From assembly GCF_029227915.1 (NCBI RefSeq), contig NC_079878.1:2730001-2794000 (forward strand): a stretch of 64,000 nucleotides of DNA, given 5' to 3'. The stretch's first letter is position 1; each line of letters starts with the position of its first letter. The translations under genes were made by a program, and so were the position numbers. Below are positions 13,401 to 24,482 of the stretch, in pieces. The DNA comes from Hydractinia symbiolongicarpus. Lineage: Eukaryota > Cnidaria > Hydrozoa > Anthoathecata > Hydractiniidae. The notes beneath the pieces are model-generated. The model had not been told where the DNA came from and ran no database searches. It saw nothing but the letters and a program-made list of their open reading frames with translations.

Positions 13401-15840
13401 GTAAACTCATTTCCCGAACGATTTTTTAAATTATCTTTTCACCACTAAAACGCATGAGACTTGTAGTTTTCAAAAATGTTTTCATTTTTGATGAGACGCT
13501 GAATAAAAGAAGTTTAATCGCCGGCAAACGAAAACCCGCCATTTCCCGTAAACCCCGGACTCGGCCCGTATAGTCAAAAGTATACAAAGAAAGTACCCAG
13601 GGAGTAAACTCATTTCCCGAACGATTTTTTAAATTATATTTTCACCCCTAAAACGCATGGGACTTGTAGTTTACAAAAATGTTTTCATTTTTGATGAGAC
13701 TCTGAATAAAAGAAGTTTAATCGCCGGCAAACGAAAACCCGCCATTTCCCGTAAATCCCAGACTCGGGCCGTATAGTCAAAAGTATACAAAGAAAGTACC
13801 CAGGGAGTAAACTCATTTCCCGAACGATTTTTTAAATTATTTTTTCACCACTAAAACGCATGAGACTTGTAGTTTTCAGAAATGTTTTCATTTTTGATGA
13901 GACGCTTAATGAAAGTGGTTTAATCGCCGGCAAACAAAAACCCGCGATTTCCAGTAAATCCCGGGCTTGGCCCGTATAGTCAAAAGTATACAAAGAAAGT
14001 ACCCAGGGAGTAAACTCATTTCCCGAACGATTTTTTAAATTATTATTTAACCACTAAAGCCCATGACACTTGTAGTTTTTAAAAATGTTTTCATTTTTGA
14101 TGAGACGCTTATTAAAAGAAGTTTAATCGCCGGCAAACGAAAACCCGCCATTTCCCGTAAACCCCGGACTCGGCCCGTATAGTCAAAAGTATACAAAGAA
14201 AGTACCCAGGGAGTAAACTCATTTCTCGAACGATTTTTTATATTATTTTTTCACCACTAAAACGCATGGGACTTGTAGTTTTCAAAAATGTTTTCATTTT
14301 TGATGAGACGCTGAATAAAAGAAGTTTAATTGCCGATAAACGAAAACCCGCGATTTCCCGTAAATCCCGGACTTGGCCCGTATAATCAAAAGTATACAAA
14401 GAAGGTAACCAGAGAGTAAACTCATTTCCAGAACGATTTTTTCAATTATTTTTTCACCACTAAAACGCATGAGACTTGTAGTTTGCAGAAATGTTTTCAT
14501 TTTTGATGAGACGCTTAATGAAAGTGGTTTAATCGCCGGCAAACGAAAACCCGCGATTTCCCGTCAATCCCCGACTCGGCCCGTATAGTCAAAAGTATAC
14601 AAAGAAAGTACCCAGGGAGTAAACTCATTTCCCGAACGATTTTTTAAATTATCTTTTCACCACTAAAACGCATGAGACTTGTAGTTTTCAAAAATGTTTT
14701 CATTTTTGATGAGACGCTGAATAAAAGAAGTTTAATCGCCGGCAAACGAAAACCCGCCATTTCCCGTAAACCCCGGACTCGGCCCGTATAGTCAAAAGTA
14801 TACAAAGAAAGTACCCAGGGAGTAAACTCATTTCCCGAACGATTTTTTAAATTATATTTTCACCCCTAAAACGCATGGGACTTGTAGTTTACAAAAATGT
14901 TTTCATTTTTGATGAGACTCTGAATAAAAGAAGTTTAATCGCCGGCAAACGAAAACCCGCCATTTCCCGTAAATCCCAGACTCGGGCCGTATAGTCAAAA
15001 GTATACAAAGAAAGTACCCAGGGAGTAAACTCATTTCCCGAACGATTTTTTAAATTATTTTTTCACCACTAAAACGCATGAGACTTGTAGTTTTCAGAAA
15101 TGTTTTCATTTTTGATGAGACGCTTAATGAAAGTGGTTTAATCGCCGGCAAACAAAAACCCGCGATTTCCAGTAAATCCCGGGCTTGGCCCGTATAGTCA
15201 AAAGTATACAAAGAAAGTACCCAGGGAGTAAACTCATTTCCCGAACGATTTTTTAAATTATTATTTAACCACTAAAGCCCATGACACTTGTAGTTTTTAA
15301 AAATGTTTTCATTTTTGATGAGACGCTTAATGAAAGTGGTTTAATCGCCGGCAAACGAAAACCCGCGATTTCCCGTAAATCCCGGGCTTGGCCCGTATAG
15401 TCGAATGTATACAAAGAAAGTACCCTGTGAGTAAACTCATTTCCAAAACGATTTTTTAAAGTATCTTTTCTCCACTAAAACGCATGAGACTTGTAGTTTT
15501 CAAAAATGTTTACATTTTTGATAAGACGCTGAAAAATAGAAGTTTAATTGCCGGCAAACGAAAACCCGCCATTTCCCGTAAACCCATGACTCGGCCCATA
15601 TAGTCAAAAGTATACAAAGAAAGTACCCGGGGAGTAAACTCATTTCCCATGTATACAAAGAAAGTACCTTGTGATTAAACTCATTTCCAAAACGATTTTT
15701 TAAATTATTTTTTCACCACTAAAACGCATGAGACTTGTAGTTTTCAAAAATGTTTTTATTTTTGATGAGACGCTTATTAAAAGAAGTTTAATCGCCGGCA
15801 AACGAAAACCCGCCATTTCCCGTAAACCCCGGACTCGGCC

Positions 15841-15880
15841 CGTATAGTCAAAAGTGTGAGTTTACTCACAGGGTACTTTC
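15841..15880. repeat. Inversion junction of the satellite array
   Basis: Left of this point monomers read GTATAGTCAAAAGT in the forward direction. From 15856 the sequence continues as GTGAGTTTACTCACAGGGTAC, the reverse complement of the monomer, and all later satellite DNA keeps that orientation. The join falls at a short inverted repeat, GTGAG-TTTA-CTCAC, which forward monomers contain as GTGAGTAAACTCA. The switch is not at a monomer boundary. A head-to-head assembly join is an alternative explanation. Confidence 0.9.
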
Positions 15881-18604
15881 TTTGTATACATTTGACTATA
15901 CGGGCCAAGCCCGGGATTTCCGGAAATCGCGGGTTTTCGTTTGCCGGTGATTAAACCACTTTCATTAAGCGTCTCATCAAAAATGAAAACATTTCTGAAA
16001 ACTACAGGTCCCATGCGTTTTAGTGGTGAAAAAATAATTTAAAAAATCGTTCGGGAAATGAGTTTACTCCCTGGGTACCTTCTTTGTATACTTTTGACTA
16101 TACGGCCGAGTCCGGGATTTACGGGAAATCGCGGGTTTTCGTTTACCGGCGATTAAACTTCTTTTATTCAGCGTCTCATCAAAAATGAAAACATTTCTTA
16201 AAACTACAAGTCTCATGCGTTTTAGTGGTGAAAAAAAAAATTTAAAAAATCGTTCGGGAAATGAGGTTACTCCCTGGGTACCTTCTTTGTATACTTTTGA
16301 CTATACGGGCCGAGTCCGGGATTTACGGGAAATCGTGGGTTTTCGTTTGCCGGCGATTAAACTTCTCTTATTCAGCGTCTCATCAAAAATGAAAACATTT
16401 TTAAAAACTACAAGTCTCATGGGCTTTAGTGGTGAAATAATAATTTAAAAAATCGTTCAGGAAATGAGTTTACTCCCTGGGTACCTTCTTTGTATACTTT
16501 TGACTATACGGCCGAGTCCGGGATTTACGGGAAATCGCGGGTTTTCGTTTGCCGGCGATTAAACCACTTTCATTAAGCGTCTCATCAAAAATGAAAACAT
16601 TTCTGCAAATTACAAGTCTCATGCGTTTTAGTGGTGAAAAAATAATTTAAAAGATCGTTCGGGAAATGAGTTTACTCCCTGGGTACCTTCTTTGTATACT
16701 TTTGACTATACGGGCCGAGTCCGGGATTTACGGGAAATCGCGGGTTTTCGTTTGCCGGCAATTAAACTTCTTTTATTCAGCGTCTCATCAAAAATGAAAA
16801 CATTTCTGAAAACTACAAGTCTCATGCGTTTTAGTGGTGAAAAAATAATTTAAAAAATCGTTCGGGAAATGAGTTTACTCCCTGGGTACCTTCTTTGTAT
16901 ACTTTTGACTATACGGGCCGAGTCCGGGATTTACGGGAAATCGCGGGTTTTCGTTTGCCGGCGATTAAACTTCTTTTATTCAGCGTCTCATCAAAAATGA
17001 AAACATTTTTAAAAACTACAAGTCTCATGGGCTTTAGTGGTGAAATAATAATTTAAAAAATCGTTCGGGAAATGAGTTTACTCCCTAGGTACTTCTTTTG
17101 TATACATTTGACTATACGGGCCGAGTCCGGGATTTACGGGAAATCGCGGGTTTTCGTTTGCCGGCGATTAAACTTCTTTTATTCAGCGTCTCATCAAAAA
17201 TGAAAACATTTTTAAAAACTACAAGTCTCATGGGCTTTAGTGGTGAAATAATAATTTAAAAAATCGTTCAGGAAATGAGTTTACTCCCTGGGTACCTTCT
17301 TTGTATACTTTTGACTATACGGCCGAGTCCGGGATTTACGGGAAATCGCGGGTTTTCGTTTGCCGGCGATTAAACCACTTTCATTAAGCGTCTCATCAAA
17401 AATGAAAACATTTCTGCAAATTACAAGTCTCATGCGTTTTAGTGGTGAAAAAATAATTTAAAAGATCGTTCGGGAAATGAGTTTACTCCCTGGGTACCTT
17501 CTTTGTATACTTTTGACTATACGGGCCGAGTCCGGGATTTACGGGAAATCGCGGTTTTTCGTTTGTCGGCGATTAAACTTCTTTTATTCAGCGTCTCATC
17601 AAAAATGAAAACATTTCTGAAAACTACAAGTCTCATGCGTTTTAGTGGTGAAAAAATAATTTAAAAAATCGTTCGGGAAATGAGTTTACTCCCTGGGTAC
17701 CTTCTTTGTATACTTTTGACTATACGGGCCGAGTCCGGGATTTACGGGAAATCGCGGGTTTTCGTTTGCCGGCGATTAAACTTCTTTTATTCAGCGTCTC
17801 ATCAAAAATGAGAACATTTTTAAAAACTACAAGTCTCATGGGCTTTAGTGGTGAAATAATAATTTAAAAAATCGTTCGGGAAATGAGTTTACTCCCTAGG
17901 TACTTCTTTTGTATACATTTGACTATACGGGCCGAGTCCGGGATTTACGGGAAATCGCGGGTTTTCGTTTGCCGGCGATTAAACTTCTTTTATTCAGCGT
18001 CTCATCAAAAATGAAAACACTTTTAAAAACTACAAGTCTCATGCGTTTTAGTAGTGAAAAAATAATTTAAAAAATCGTTCGGGAAATGAGTTTACTCCCT
18101 GGGTACTTTCTTTGTATACTTTTGACTATACGGGCCCAGTCCGGGATTTACGGGAAATCGCGGGTTTTCGTGTGCCGGCGATTAAACTTCTTTTATTCAG
18201 CGTCTCATCAAAAATGAAAACATTTCTTAAAACTACAAGTCTCATGCGTTTTAGTGGTGAAAAAAAAATTTAAAAAATCGTTCGGGAAATGAGTTTACTC
18301 CCTGGGTACCTTCTTTGTATACTTTTGACTATACGGGCCGAGTCCGGGATTTACGGGAAATCGCGGTTTTTCGTTTGCCGGCGATTAAACTTCTTTTATT
18401 CAGCGTCTCATCAAAAATGAAAACATTTTTAAAAACTACAAGTCTCATGGGCTTTAGTGGTGAAATAATAATTTAAAAAATCGTTCGGGAAATGAGTTTA
18501 CTCCCTGGGTACCTTCTTTGTATACTTTTGACTATACGGCCGAGTCCGGGATTTACGGGAAATCGCGGGTTTTCGTTTGCCGGCGATTAAACCACTTTCA
18601 TTAA
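15856..18604 (-). repeat. Satellite array, right arm, segment 1
   Basis: About 13-14 monomers of the same 203-bp satellite lie in inverted orientation, between the inversion junction and the DNA transposon. Monomers carry CCGGGATTTACGGGAAATCGC, GATTAAACTTCTTTTATTCAGCG and ACTACAAGTCTCATGCG, which are reverse complements of left-arm landmarks. A block of about four monomers (about 812 bp) repeats almost exactly, for example from about 16620 to about 17430. Confidence 0.96.
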
Positions 18605-18617
18605 GTAGGCTGTTCAG
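18605..18617 (+). repeat. Left terminal inverted repeat of the DNA transposon
   Basis: GTAGGCTGTTCAG, a perfect inverted match to 24470-24482. It is followed by TCACGTGAC, a short palindrome not present at the other end. Preceded by the target duplication ATTAA. Confidence 0.9.
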
Positions 18618-19677
18618 TCACGTGACTTTTTGCCGTGTTCGGAAATTCAGCTTAAAACAAGCTCGCACACGGCAACGCGTATTTTGTTATTGCGCGTGAT
18701 GGCACTTATTTTAAATCGTCGAATTCGGCACCTATTTCGCTTAAGACAGATGGTGTATGGGCAGATAGTGATTGTTAAGTACCTTAAATTTGTTTTTTTG
18801 AATGAGACTTGTTTAAACGACCAACAGTGTATTCAGATTTCGACGAGGGAAATGTAAACTTGGCGCAAACAGAGGAAAGTGCATGACGTATCAGGTAGTC
18901 TCACTTGAAATTAGTTTATATTAAAAATATACTTTCAATTTCTATTCTTATTCCTAACTTTCCTGCATGACAAATCTGGAGAAAAAGCATTTTTTGTTTA
19001 TATCGAACCCCCGTCTTAAAGTTCTATGTGACTTGCTGCAGTGCAACAACGAATTTCGACTTTTTATTTATTTTATTTTATTATATAATTTATAGTCTTG
19101 GAATGATGGCTATTAATCATGGCTATGTGCTAGATATTCCAGTTAACATTAGACACAGCTACTAAACTAAAGCACCAAAGCTAGCTAGCTACCTAGCTAT
19201 ATATATATTAGCCGAAGTAGTGGACCAGAAGATGGAGTGTGTGATGTTGTGTTTAATTATTCCATACCACTGTGTGGTTAATAGATAAAGGTATATTTTG
19301 CTTACTACTAGTGTGATTTGGTTTTTAAACACTTAAAGTATTAGGCTTGGAAATTTGTTGATTCCAGATACCAATTTGTTACCCACTCAGTTCTTGCAAA
19401 CTGTTTACTGTTTACCATTATTCTTTTTTACAAAAACGCCTCTCTTCCAACTTTCCAGGCCTAAAGTTAGCTAAGAGTCAGAGTAGGTTACTTTATAGCT
19501 AGCTTATACTGTTTTAAAAAGCAAGATTTAGATAATAATTGAAGAGATAATGATTATATAATGTTATTTTTGTAAATATTCCATTGTTTAGTATGTATAG
19601 CTATATCATAATTGCTGACGTAAACTAGAAAGGCAGATAATACACAGTCTAGGTAGGAATGGTATTTTAAAAATAAT
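18618..19677 (+). other. 5' region of the transposon, probable promoter and leader
   Basis: About 1.06 kb of AT-rich sequence lies between the left terminus and the transposase start. It contains a GC-richer first 250 bp and AT runs such as GCTAGCTAGCTACCTAGCTATATATATATTAG near 19180-19211. No convincing coding frame is present; a 75-codon open frame at 18630-18857 has no recognisable features. A non-coding first exon and intron could lie here, but I cannot define splice sites. Confidence 0.5.
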
Positions 19678-22600
19678 ATGCATTGGTTAAAAGTTTTGCA
19701 GCTTATGTTAGACAATAAAATTATTAGTGCAGTTTCGCTTGATATATTTTCAGCTTTAAAAATGAGTATTAAAAATAAACAAGTTTATGATCTTTTTTCT
19801 TCATTGAATGAAAAAAGCATTAAAGAAGTAAGTGATGGATTTGTTTTACTTGGTGTTGAAATAACATGTCCAGAAAAAGCGTTATATACAAAAGTTAAAA
19901 GACTAGTAGAGAAAGTAAATGGTCTGAAAAAAAGGAAAGCTAATTCTGCTATAGAAACTTTGTTGGAAGCTGAGTTTAGTGTTCCAGTGCAAATTACCCC
20001 ACATCAGCGATCTATTGATGCGGCTAGTTCTAGAAATGAAGTTTTGTTTAAAGAGAAAATGAAACAATTAAAGGAGGAAAACAAAAGTTTAAAAAGAAAG
20101 TGCGAAAATTTTCAAGAATTAGAAATTCAATACAACACACAAGTCAAAGAGGTTAAGAAACTTAGTAACGAGTTATTTGTAGCAATGAAGGATGAAAATA
20201 AGTTGACAGCAGAATATCGTCGTATAAAGAACAATTATCTTGAAGTAGAGGAAAAACTTAGAAATGTGGAATTGAAATTTAAAGATAATAGCAAAGCGAG
20301 GGCAGATAAATTGAGAAATTTATCAAAGAAAATTAAAAACAGAGATGATAAAATTAATAAAATGGAATCAGAAATAGCTGAATTGATATCTGGTACTGAG
20401 AATAAAAGTGATGAGTTGGATGACATGAAAGTAAACTTGAACAGACTCAATGATAAATTAGAAAACAGTGAAACTATAGTTGATGATCTGCGGAATGAGA
20501 AAGCAAAACTGAAAAGAAAGACGCACAGTTTGTTGTTAAAAATTGAAAACCAGAAAAAATTGATTGACCACAAAGAAGTGAATGATATGAAGTGTTTAAA
20601 AAGTGATTATGACAAACTCTGTACAAACATGAAGCAACTTACTGAAGAAAATCGTGATTTGCAAATGCTCGTTTCGTTATTAAACGACAATGAAATTGTA
20701 ACATTTGAAGGTGGTCGTTATTCAGACGAAATAAGAGAAGTTGTTATGGAATTACTTTCCTTGAATGTCAGCATGGGAAAGGTAAATGATGTGATCAAGG
20801 TTGTACTTGAAAAACTTGCAAAAAAAAGGGTTGACAGGTTGCCTTCACAAGGTTTAAAAAGTCATTTAATGCAAGAAGCATTAATTTTAGCACAATTACA
20901 GGTTGCAGAAGCAATGATTGATAATGACAAGGAGGCGTTTGGTAATTGTTTACATGGAGATGGTACATCAAAATACCATAAACATTATCAAAATTTTCAG
21001 ATTACAACATCGAAAGGAAAAACTTTAACATTTGGATTATCAGAAGTTGCAGGTGGCGATGCGGCAATAGTAATGAAAAATTTTACTGACACAATTGATG
21101 ACATGTGTGACATTCTGAAAGAATGTGACAAGGATGCAAATTTTTCCCGGCTTGTCACATCAATCAAATCTACAATGTCGGATCTTGGCCCTATTAATCC
21201 TTTATTTAACTCACAACTGAAATCTTTAAGGGAAAAATTATTACCAAATGTTGTAGAAAACTGGAATTATTTAAGCGAAACACAAAAAACGGACATGACC
21301 GATATGGGAAATTTCTTTTGCAAATTACATCTTCTGGCAAATTTTGCCTCAGAGGCAGATAAAGTTCTGCATTCATTTGAGAGAATGGTCTTCTGTGATG
21401 ACTATGAAACAGTATTTGCCTTCAATAGTGCAAAAGAATCTTCTGCTTCTAGATTAGTGCGTACAGCTTGTAAAGCTTTTCATGTGCGTGGAAGTGACGA
21501 ATGTGGAGTAGCATCGTATTTTAACTCGTTTTTAGCTGGTCGCAATCAGAAATCTTACTTTGTACCATTTATTGGAAATCGTTTTAACATATTGTTTTAT
21601 AACGCTGCTGCATTATATTACCATCGTGATGCAGTCGTATCTTTTCTTTCATCATGGCCTGATCCTAATAATTTACTGAAAGCTGTAAATGAAGACGTAT
21701 CAAATAAGTTGTTTCTTAGTGAAGTCAGAGCACTTGGCATTATTGATAAATTATTGACTGGTCCATTGTGGCGATTAATAGAGTCTTGTGAAAGTATCCT
21801 CGAAATAAATCCATACCTGTTACAACTTAAAGTCAAACTATCTGCACTCTGCAACAATTGTTCATCACTTCTATCTGGCAGTCATATTTTCCAAGAGGAT
21901 GGTATTATTGTACACAACAAAGATGAATTATTTATCAAGCTATTTGAGGATACAGGTGATGATGAATTGGATATTCTAACACAGCAAGCCCTTGAAATTA
22001 TTTGCCATGCAATTCTCATCATCTTAGAGCGTCAATGTAAGGATCAACTGCCTGGAGGAAAGTACTGGAGCCCCAGTCAGATAATAAAGGAGACGTCATC
22101 AATTGTACCAGTAACCAATAAGGCTTCTGAAAGTGACTTTGCAATTTTGGATTTGTTAGTGAAAACGAAGCCAAGTGCCAATGTTGAAACATTGCAGGCT
22201 TTAACCATGTGGTCGCGTAACAAAACACTTGATTGGTTTGAACAGAAGTCTTATGATGAGAAAAAAAGTATGATGGAATCAGCCAGACATAATGTGGAAA
22301 AAATGAAGGCGAAGTATAAATCAAGGAGAAAAGAACTGTTGGAGGAGAGGAAAAGGAAATTGCTTGCTAAACAAGATATGAAAAAGAAAGCTGAAGAGAA
22401 AATAGCATTGAAGAAAGTGGAAGCTTTTAACAAATTGCTTGAGCTAAATGTCCAGGCTTGGATATCTGTTGATGAACTGAAAAAAAACATCATGGATATA
22501 TCATCACAAAAACGTGCAGAAGTTTTGCTAGCGCAAATGAATTTTTACAGGCATGTTATGCCTTTCAAATGCAATTCCAAATTGTTTAACAAAACAAAAC

Positions 22601-23064
22601 AGAGTGGAAACAAAAGAGTTGATTTGTCTTGGGAAGAGCTTCTTGAAAACTTTGTTAAAATCATGCATGTAACATTTTCATCATCTGCAGAAAAGGTAAC
22701 AAAGGATAACCTGAAGTCGAAGGAAGATAGAGATGAAGTAGTTGCAACCCAAAAAAAGGAACTGATGGAAAAGATCAAGAAAGAAAGGATGAAAAAACTG
22801 TCTGAACAACAAAAAAGCAACAAACTCCCTTCCTTCATCAAAGACCCTGATTGTTTAGTTGGTTTACACATACGGCATCATTTAAAGGAAGAAGATGAAG
22901 AGGATGCATATTGGTGTAAAGGGGAAATTCTAAGTGTAGCAAAACGACATTCCAATCCTAAACGCACGTTGTTTAATGTAGTATATGAGTCAGAACCTGA
23001 GACAGTTTGGAGTTTTCCAATAATTTTAGATTTTGAGAAGGGAGACGTTATTATGTTATCTTAG
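19678..23064 (+). CDS. Transposase-like coiled-coil protein, 1128 aa
   Basis: This is a single uninterrupted frame and the only substantial gene of the transposon. Residues about 95-345 are charged and heptad-like, predicting a long coiled coil. The middle resembles an RNase H-like DDE/D transposase core. It has an acidic residue in HGDGTSK (D428), a second in STMSDLGP (D502), then a C-x2-H motif (C548/H551), and a possible third acidic residue in GSDECG (D607 or E608). A C-x2-H between the second and third catalytic acids is known from hAT-, MuDR- and related transposases. Residues about 860-925 form a second, very basic helix. The last 70 residues, with spaced W/Y/F and GDV, look like a small beta-barrel of Tudor or chromo type. 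The role as transposase is inferred from these motifs and from its place between matching terminal repeats. The start is the first ATG of the frame; an upstream exon is possible. Confidence 0.75.
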   Translation: MHWLKVLQLMLDNKIISAVSLDIFSALKMSIKNKQVYDLFSSLNEKSIKEVSDGFVLLGVEITCPEKALYTKVKRLVEKVNGLKKRKANSAIETLLEAEFSVPVQITPHQRSIDAASSRNEVLFKEKMKQLKEENKSLKRKCENFQELEIQYNTQVKEVKKLSNELFVAMKDENKLTAEYRRIKNNYLEVEEKLRNVELKFKDNSKARADKLRNLSKKIKNRDDKINKMESEIAELISGTENKSDELDDMKVNLNRLNDKLENSETIVDDLRNEKAKLKRKTHSLLLKIENQKKLIDHKEVNDMKCLKSDYDKLCTNMKQLTEENRDLQMLVSLLNDNEIVTFEGGRYSDEIREVVMELLSLNVSMGKVNDVIKVVLEKLAKKRVDRLPSQGLKSHLMQEALILAQLQVAEAMIDNDKEAFGNCLHGDGTSKYHKHYQNFQITTSKGKTLTFGLSEVAGGDAAIVMKNFTDTIDDMCDILKECDKDANFSRLVTSIKSTMSDLGPINPLFNSQLKSLREKLLPNVVENWNYLSETQKTDMTDMGNFFCKLHLLANFASEADKVLHSFERMVFCDDYETVFAFNSAKESSASRLVRTACKAFHVRGSDECGVASYFNSFLAGRNQKSYFVPFIGNRFNILFYNAAALYYHRDAVVSFLSSWPDPNNLLKAVNEDVSNKLFLSEVRALGIIDKLLTGPLWRLIESCESILEINPYLLQLKVKLSALCNNCSSLLSGSHIFQEDGIIVHNKDELFIKLFEDTGDDELDILTQQALEIICHAILIILERQCKDQLPGGKYWSPSQIIKETSSIVPVTNKASESDFAILDLLVKTKPSANVETLQALTMWSRNKTLDWFEQKSYDEKKSMMESARHNVEKMKAKYKSRRKELLEERKRKLLAKQDMKKKAEEKIALKKVEAFNKLLELNVQAWISVDELKKNIMDISSQKRAEVLLAQMNFYRHVMPFKCNSKLFNKTKQSGNKRVDLSWEELLENFVKIMHVTFSSSAEKVTKDNLKSKEDRDEVVATQKKELMEKIKKERMKKLSEQQKSNKLPSFIKDPDCLVGLHIRHHLKEEDEEDAYWCKGEILSVAKRHSNPKRTLFNVVYESEPETVWSFPIILDFEKGDVIMLS

Positions 23065-24469
23065 AATATAGTTAGTTATAGTATAGTTATATATTTGAGG
23101 GAAGAAATTTTTGTGGTAATGTATTTCGTTCAAACCGTGGAACTTTTTTATGGCAAAAACTTCTTCCTTTGAGGATCATTGTTTTGTCAACTTGTGACAT
23201 GTGGTATATATTGTTCTATTAAAACATTTAGCACTTATGGTAGCTTAATATTTTGCGTTCTTTTTTTTATTTAGGTGCTAAAAGGTGCAGTTGTTCCATT
23301 TTCATCTGGTCTGCATATTTATACTCTGTCAAATATTTTGCAAGCTTTAAGAGTGTTTGTCAAAGTTTTATAGTTACCAACTTAGTGTTTTACAGTGGTT
23401 CCTGTGGACTTTCTTTTTACATTTCCTTAAATTTGAAATATCTTTTCAGCTATTACGTTATTTTCTCTGGCTGGTCTGCAAAAATATAAATTTCGTACAT
23501 TTCTATGAAGTCTCTCAATGTTAAGATTACAGTTTATAAACATTTTTGCCGGTTATTGTATAATTGTTTTGCTTTTATACATTGATTTTATGTTATTTTT
23601 GAGCTACAGCATCATTTTTACTATCTGGTCTGCAAATTACACTCTTGTCAAATATTTTGTACTCTTCAAGAGTGTTTGTAAAATTTTTGAATAGTTACTA
23701 ATTTGTGGTGTTTTATTATGTTCCTGTGAATTTTTTTCGCATTTTCATCAATTTGGAAAGATTTTTTCAACTATGACGTCATTTTTTCTATCTGGTCTGC
23801 AAATTACACTCTTGTCAGATATTTGTACTCCTTAAGAGTGTTTGTATAATTTTTGAATAGTTACTAATTTGTGGTGTTTTATTATGTTCCTGTGAACTTT
23901 TTTGCATTTTCATCAATTTGGAAAGATTTTTTCAACTATGACGTCATTTTTTCTATCTGGTCTGCAAATTTACACCCTTGTCCGAAATTTCGTACACTCT
24001 AATGAACTTTGTTTAACGTTAAGATTACAGTTTATAAAATTGTTTACTGGTTGTTGTATACTTTCTTGCGCTTTTAGAGCAATTTGTAGTAATATTTGAG
24101 CTATGACGTCATCATTACGTCATTTCTAAAAATAAACCATCAAAAATTAATATATTTTTTCTTTTACAAATATACTATCTACTGTAAAAATTTTAAGTTC
24201 TTACCATGTCTCAATCTGGAGTTATTGATTTTTAAAGATAGAAATTGTGAAAAAAAACCTATACATGACCCCCGTCTTTGTGCCGTGTTTTGTTGCGAAA
24301 TTGGCCGAAAAACGCAACAAAAAAGGGCTATACTATCTATCATAAAAATAACAATAACTAGAGAATGGCTTGGAGTTAGGAGTTGCGCGACCCCTCGTTG
24401 AAACCGTATAGAAATGTAGAAAACGTTGCATACGGCTAGAAGGTCGAGCGGCGCATAGAAAAATTTGAC
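23065..24469 (+). other. 3' region of the transposon
   Basis: About 1.4 kb of AT-rich non-coding sequence lies between the transposase stop and the right terminus. It holds the tandem repeats listed separately and three TGACGTCA sites (23774, 23939, 24104). The last 200 bp are GC-richer, as is the left end, and contain CCCCCGTCTTTGTGCCGTG, loosely like CCCCCGTCTTAAAG near 19008. Short open frames here have no protein-like features. Confidence 0.6.
23302..24010 (+). repeat. Five tandem repeats of about 155-167 bp
   Basis: The landmark (C/T)TATCTGGTCTGCAAATT and its variants begin near 23302, 23466, 23621, 23788 and 23953, giving a period of 155-167 bp. Each unit continues with CTCTTGTCAAATATTTTG, a variant of AAGAGTGTTTGT, and a GTTCCTGTGAACTTTTTT segment. 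The third and fourth units are the most alike, and the outer units are diverged. Subterminal tandem repeats in DNA transposons are often transposase-binding arrays, which is a possible role here. Confidence 0.85.
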
Positions 24470-24482
24470 CTGAACAGCCTAC
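24470..24482 (-). repeat. Right terminal inverted repeat of the DNA transposon
   Basis: CTGAACAGCCTAC, the exact reverse complement of the left terminus. Followed directly by the target duplication ATTAA (24483-24487) and then by normal satellite sequence. Confidence 0.9.

Larger units (their letters stand above)
1..15855 (+). repeat. Satellite array, left arm (about 203-bp monomers)
   Basis: This stretch is about 78 head-to-tail copies of a roughly 203-bp monomer. The landmark CATGAGACTTGTAG recurs at 845, 1048 and 1251, exactly 203 bp apart. Two main subtypes are visible. One has GAATAAAAGAAG, ACTCGG, TCAAAAGT and CAGGGAG; the other has TAATGAAAGTGG, GCTTGG, TCGAATGT and CTGTGAG. They often alternate, and mixed monomers are common. 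Longer blocks repeat almost exactly: about 2345 bp (from near 1397 to near 3742), 1909 bp (10420 to 12329, 11167 to 13076) and 1218 bp (13076 to 14294). Open frames of 60-100 aa recur with the monomer, but 203 is not divisible by three, so no frame runs through the array and none is called as a gene. A centromeric or heterochromatic role is possible but not shown. Confidence 0.97.
18605..24482 (+). mobile_element. DNA transposon of unassigned superfamily, 5.9 kb
   Basis: The element interrupts a satellite monomer. The sequence CATTAAG that reads straight through to CGTCTC in other monomers is split here. Both ends carry the 13-bp inverted repeat GTAGGCTGTTCAG (18605-18617 and, inverted, 24470-24482), followed by TCA on both sides with one extra base on the right. 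The flanking duplication is ATTAA (18600-18604 and 24483-24487). It can be read as CATTAAG if the outermost G/C bases are assigned to the target, so its size is ambiguous between 5 and 7 bp. Inside are one large gene on the plus strand and a tandemly repeated 3' region. Intact termini, an intact reading frame and an unmutated target duplication suggest a fairly recent insertion. The superfamily is not assigned. Confidence 0.9.

Noticed and set aside
1-15855. CRISPR-like regular repetition
   Set aside because: The whole unit repeats without unique spacers, and the context is eukaryotic.
196-18482. Dozens of 60-100 aa open frames with near-identical products in the satellite
   Set aside because: They recur with the 203-bp monomer on both strands and shift frame from copy to copy; no frame crosses monomers. 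They are by-products of a repeat without stops in those frames.
18630-18857. 75-aa frame at the left end of the DNA transposon
   Set aside because: No recognisable features; lies in probable promoter/leader sequence.
23253-24401. Several 65-101 aa frames 3' of the transposase
   Set aside because: AT-rich, phenylalanine-heavy products that overlap tandem repeats; not protein-like.
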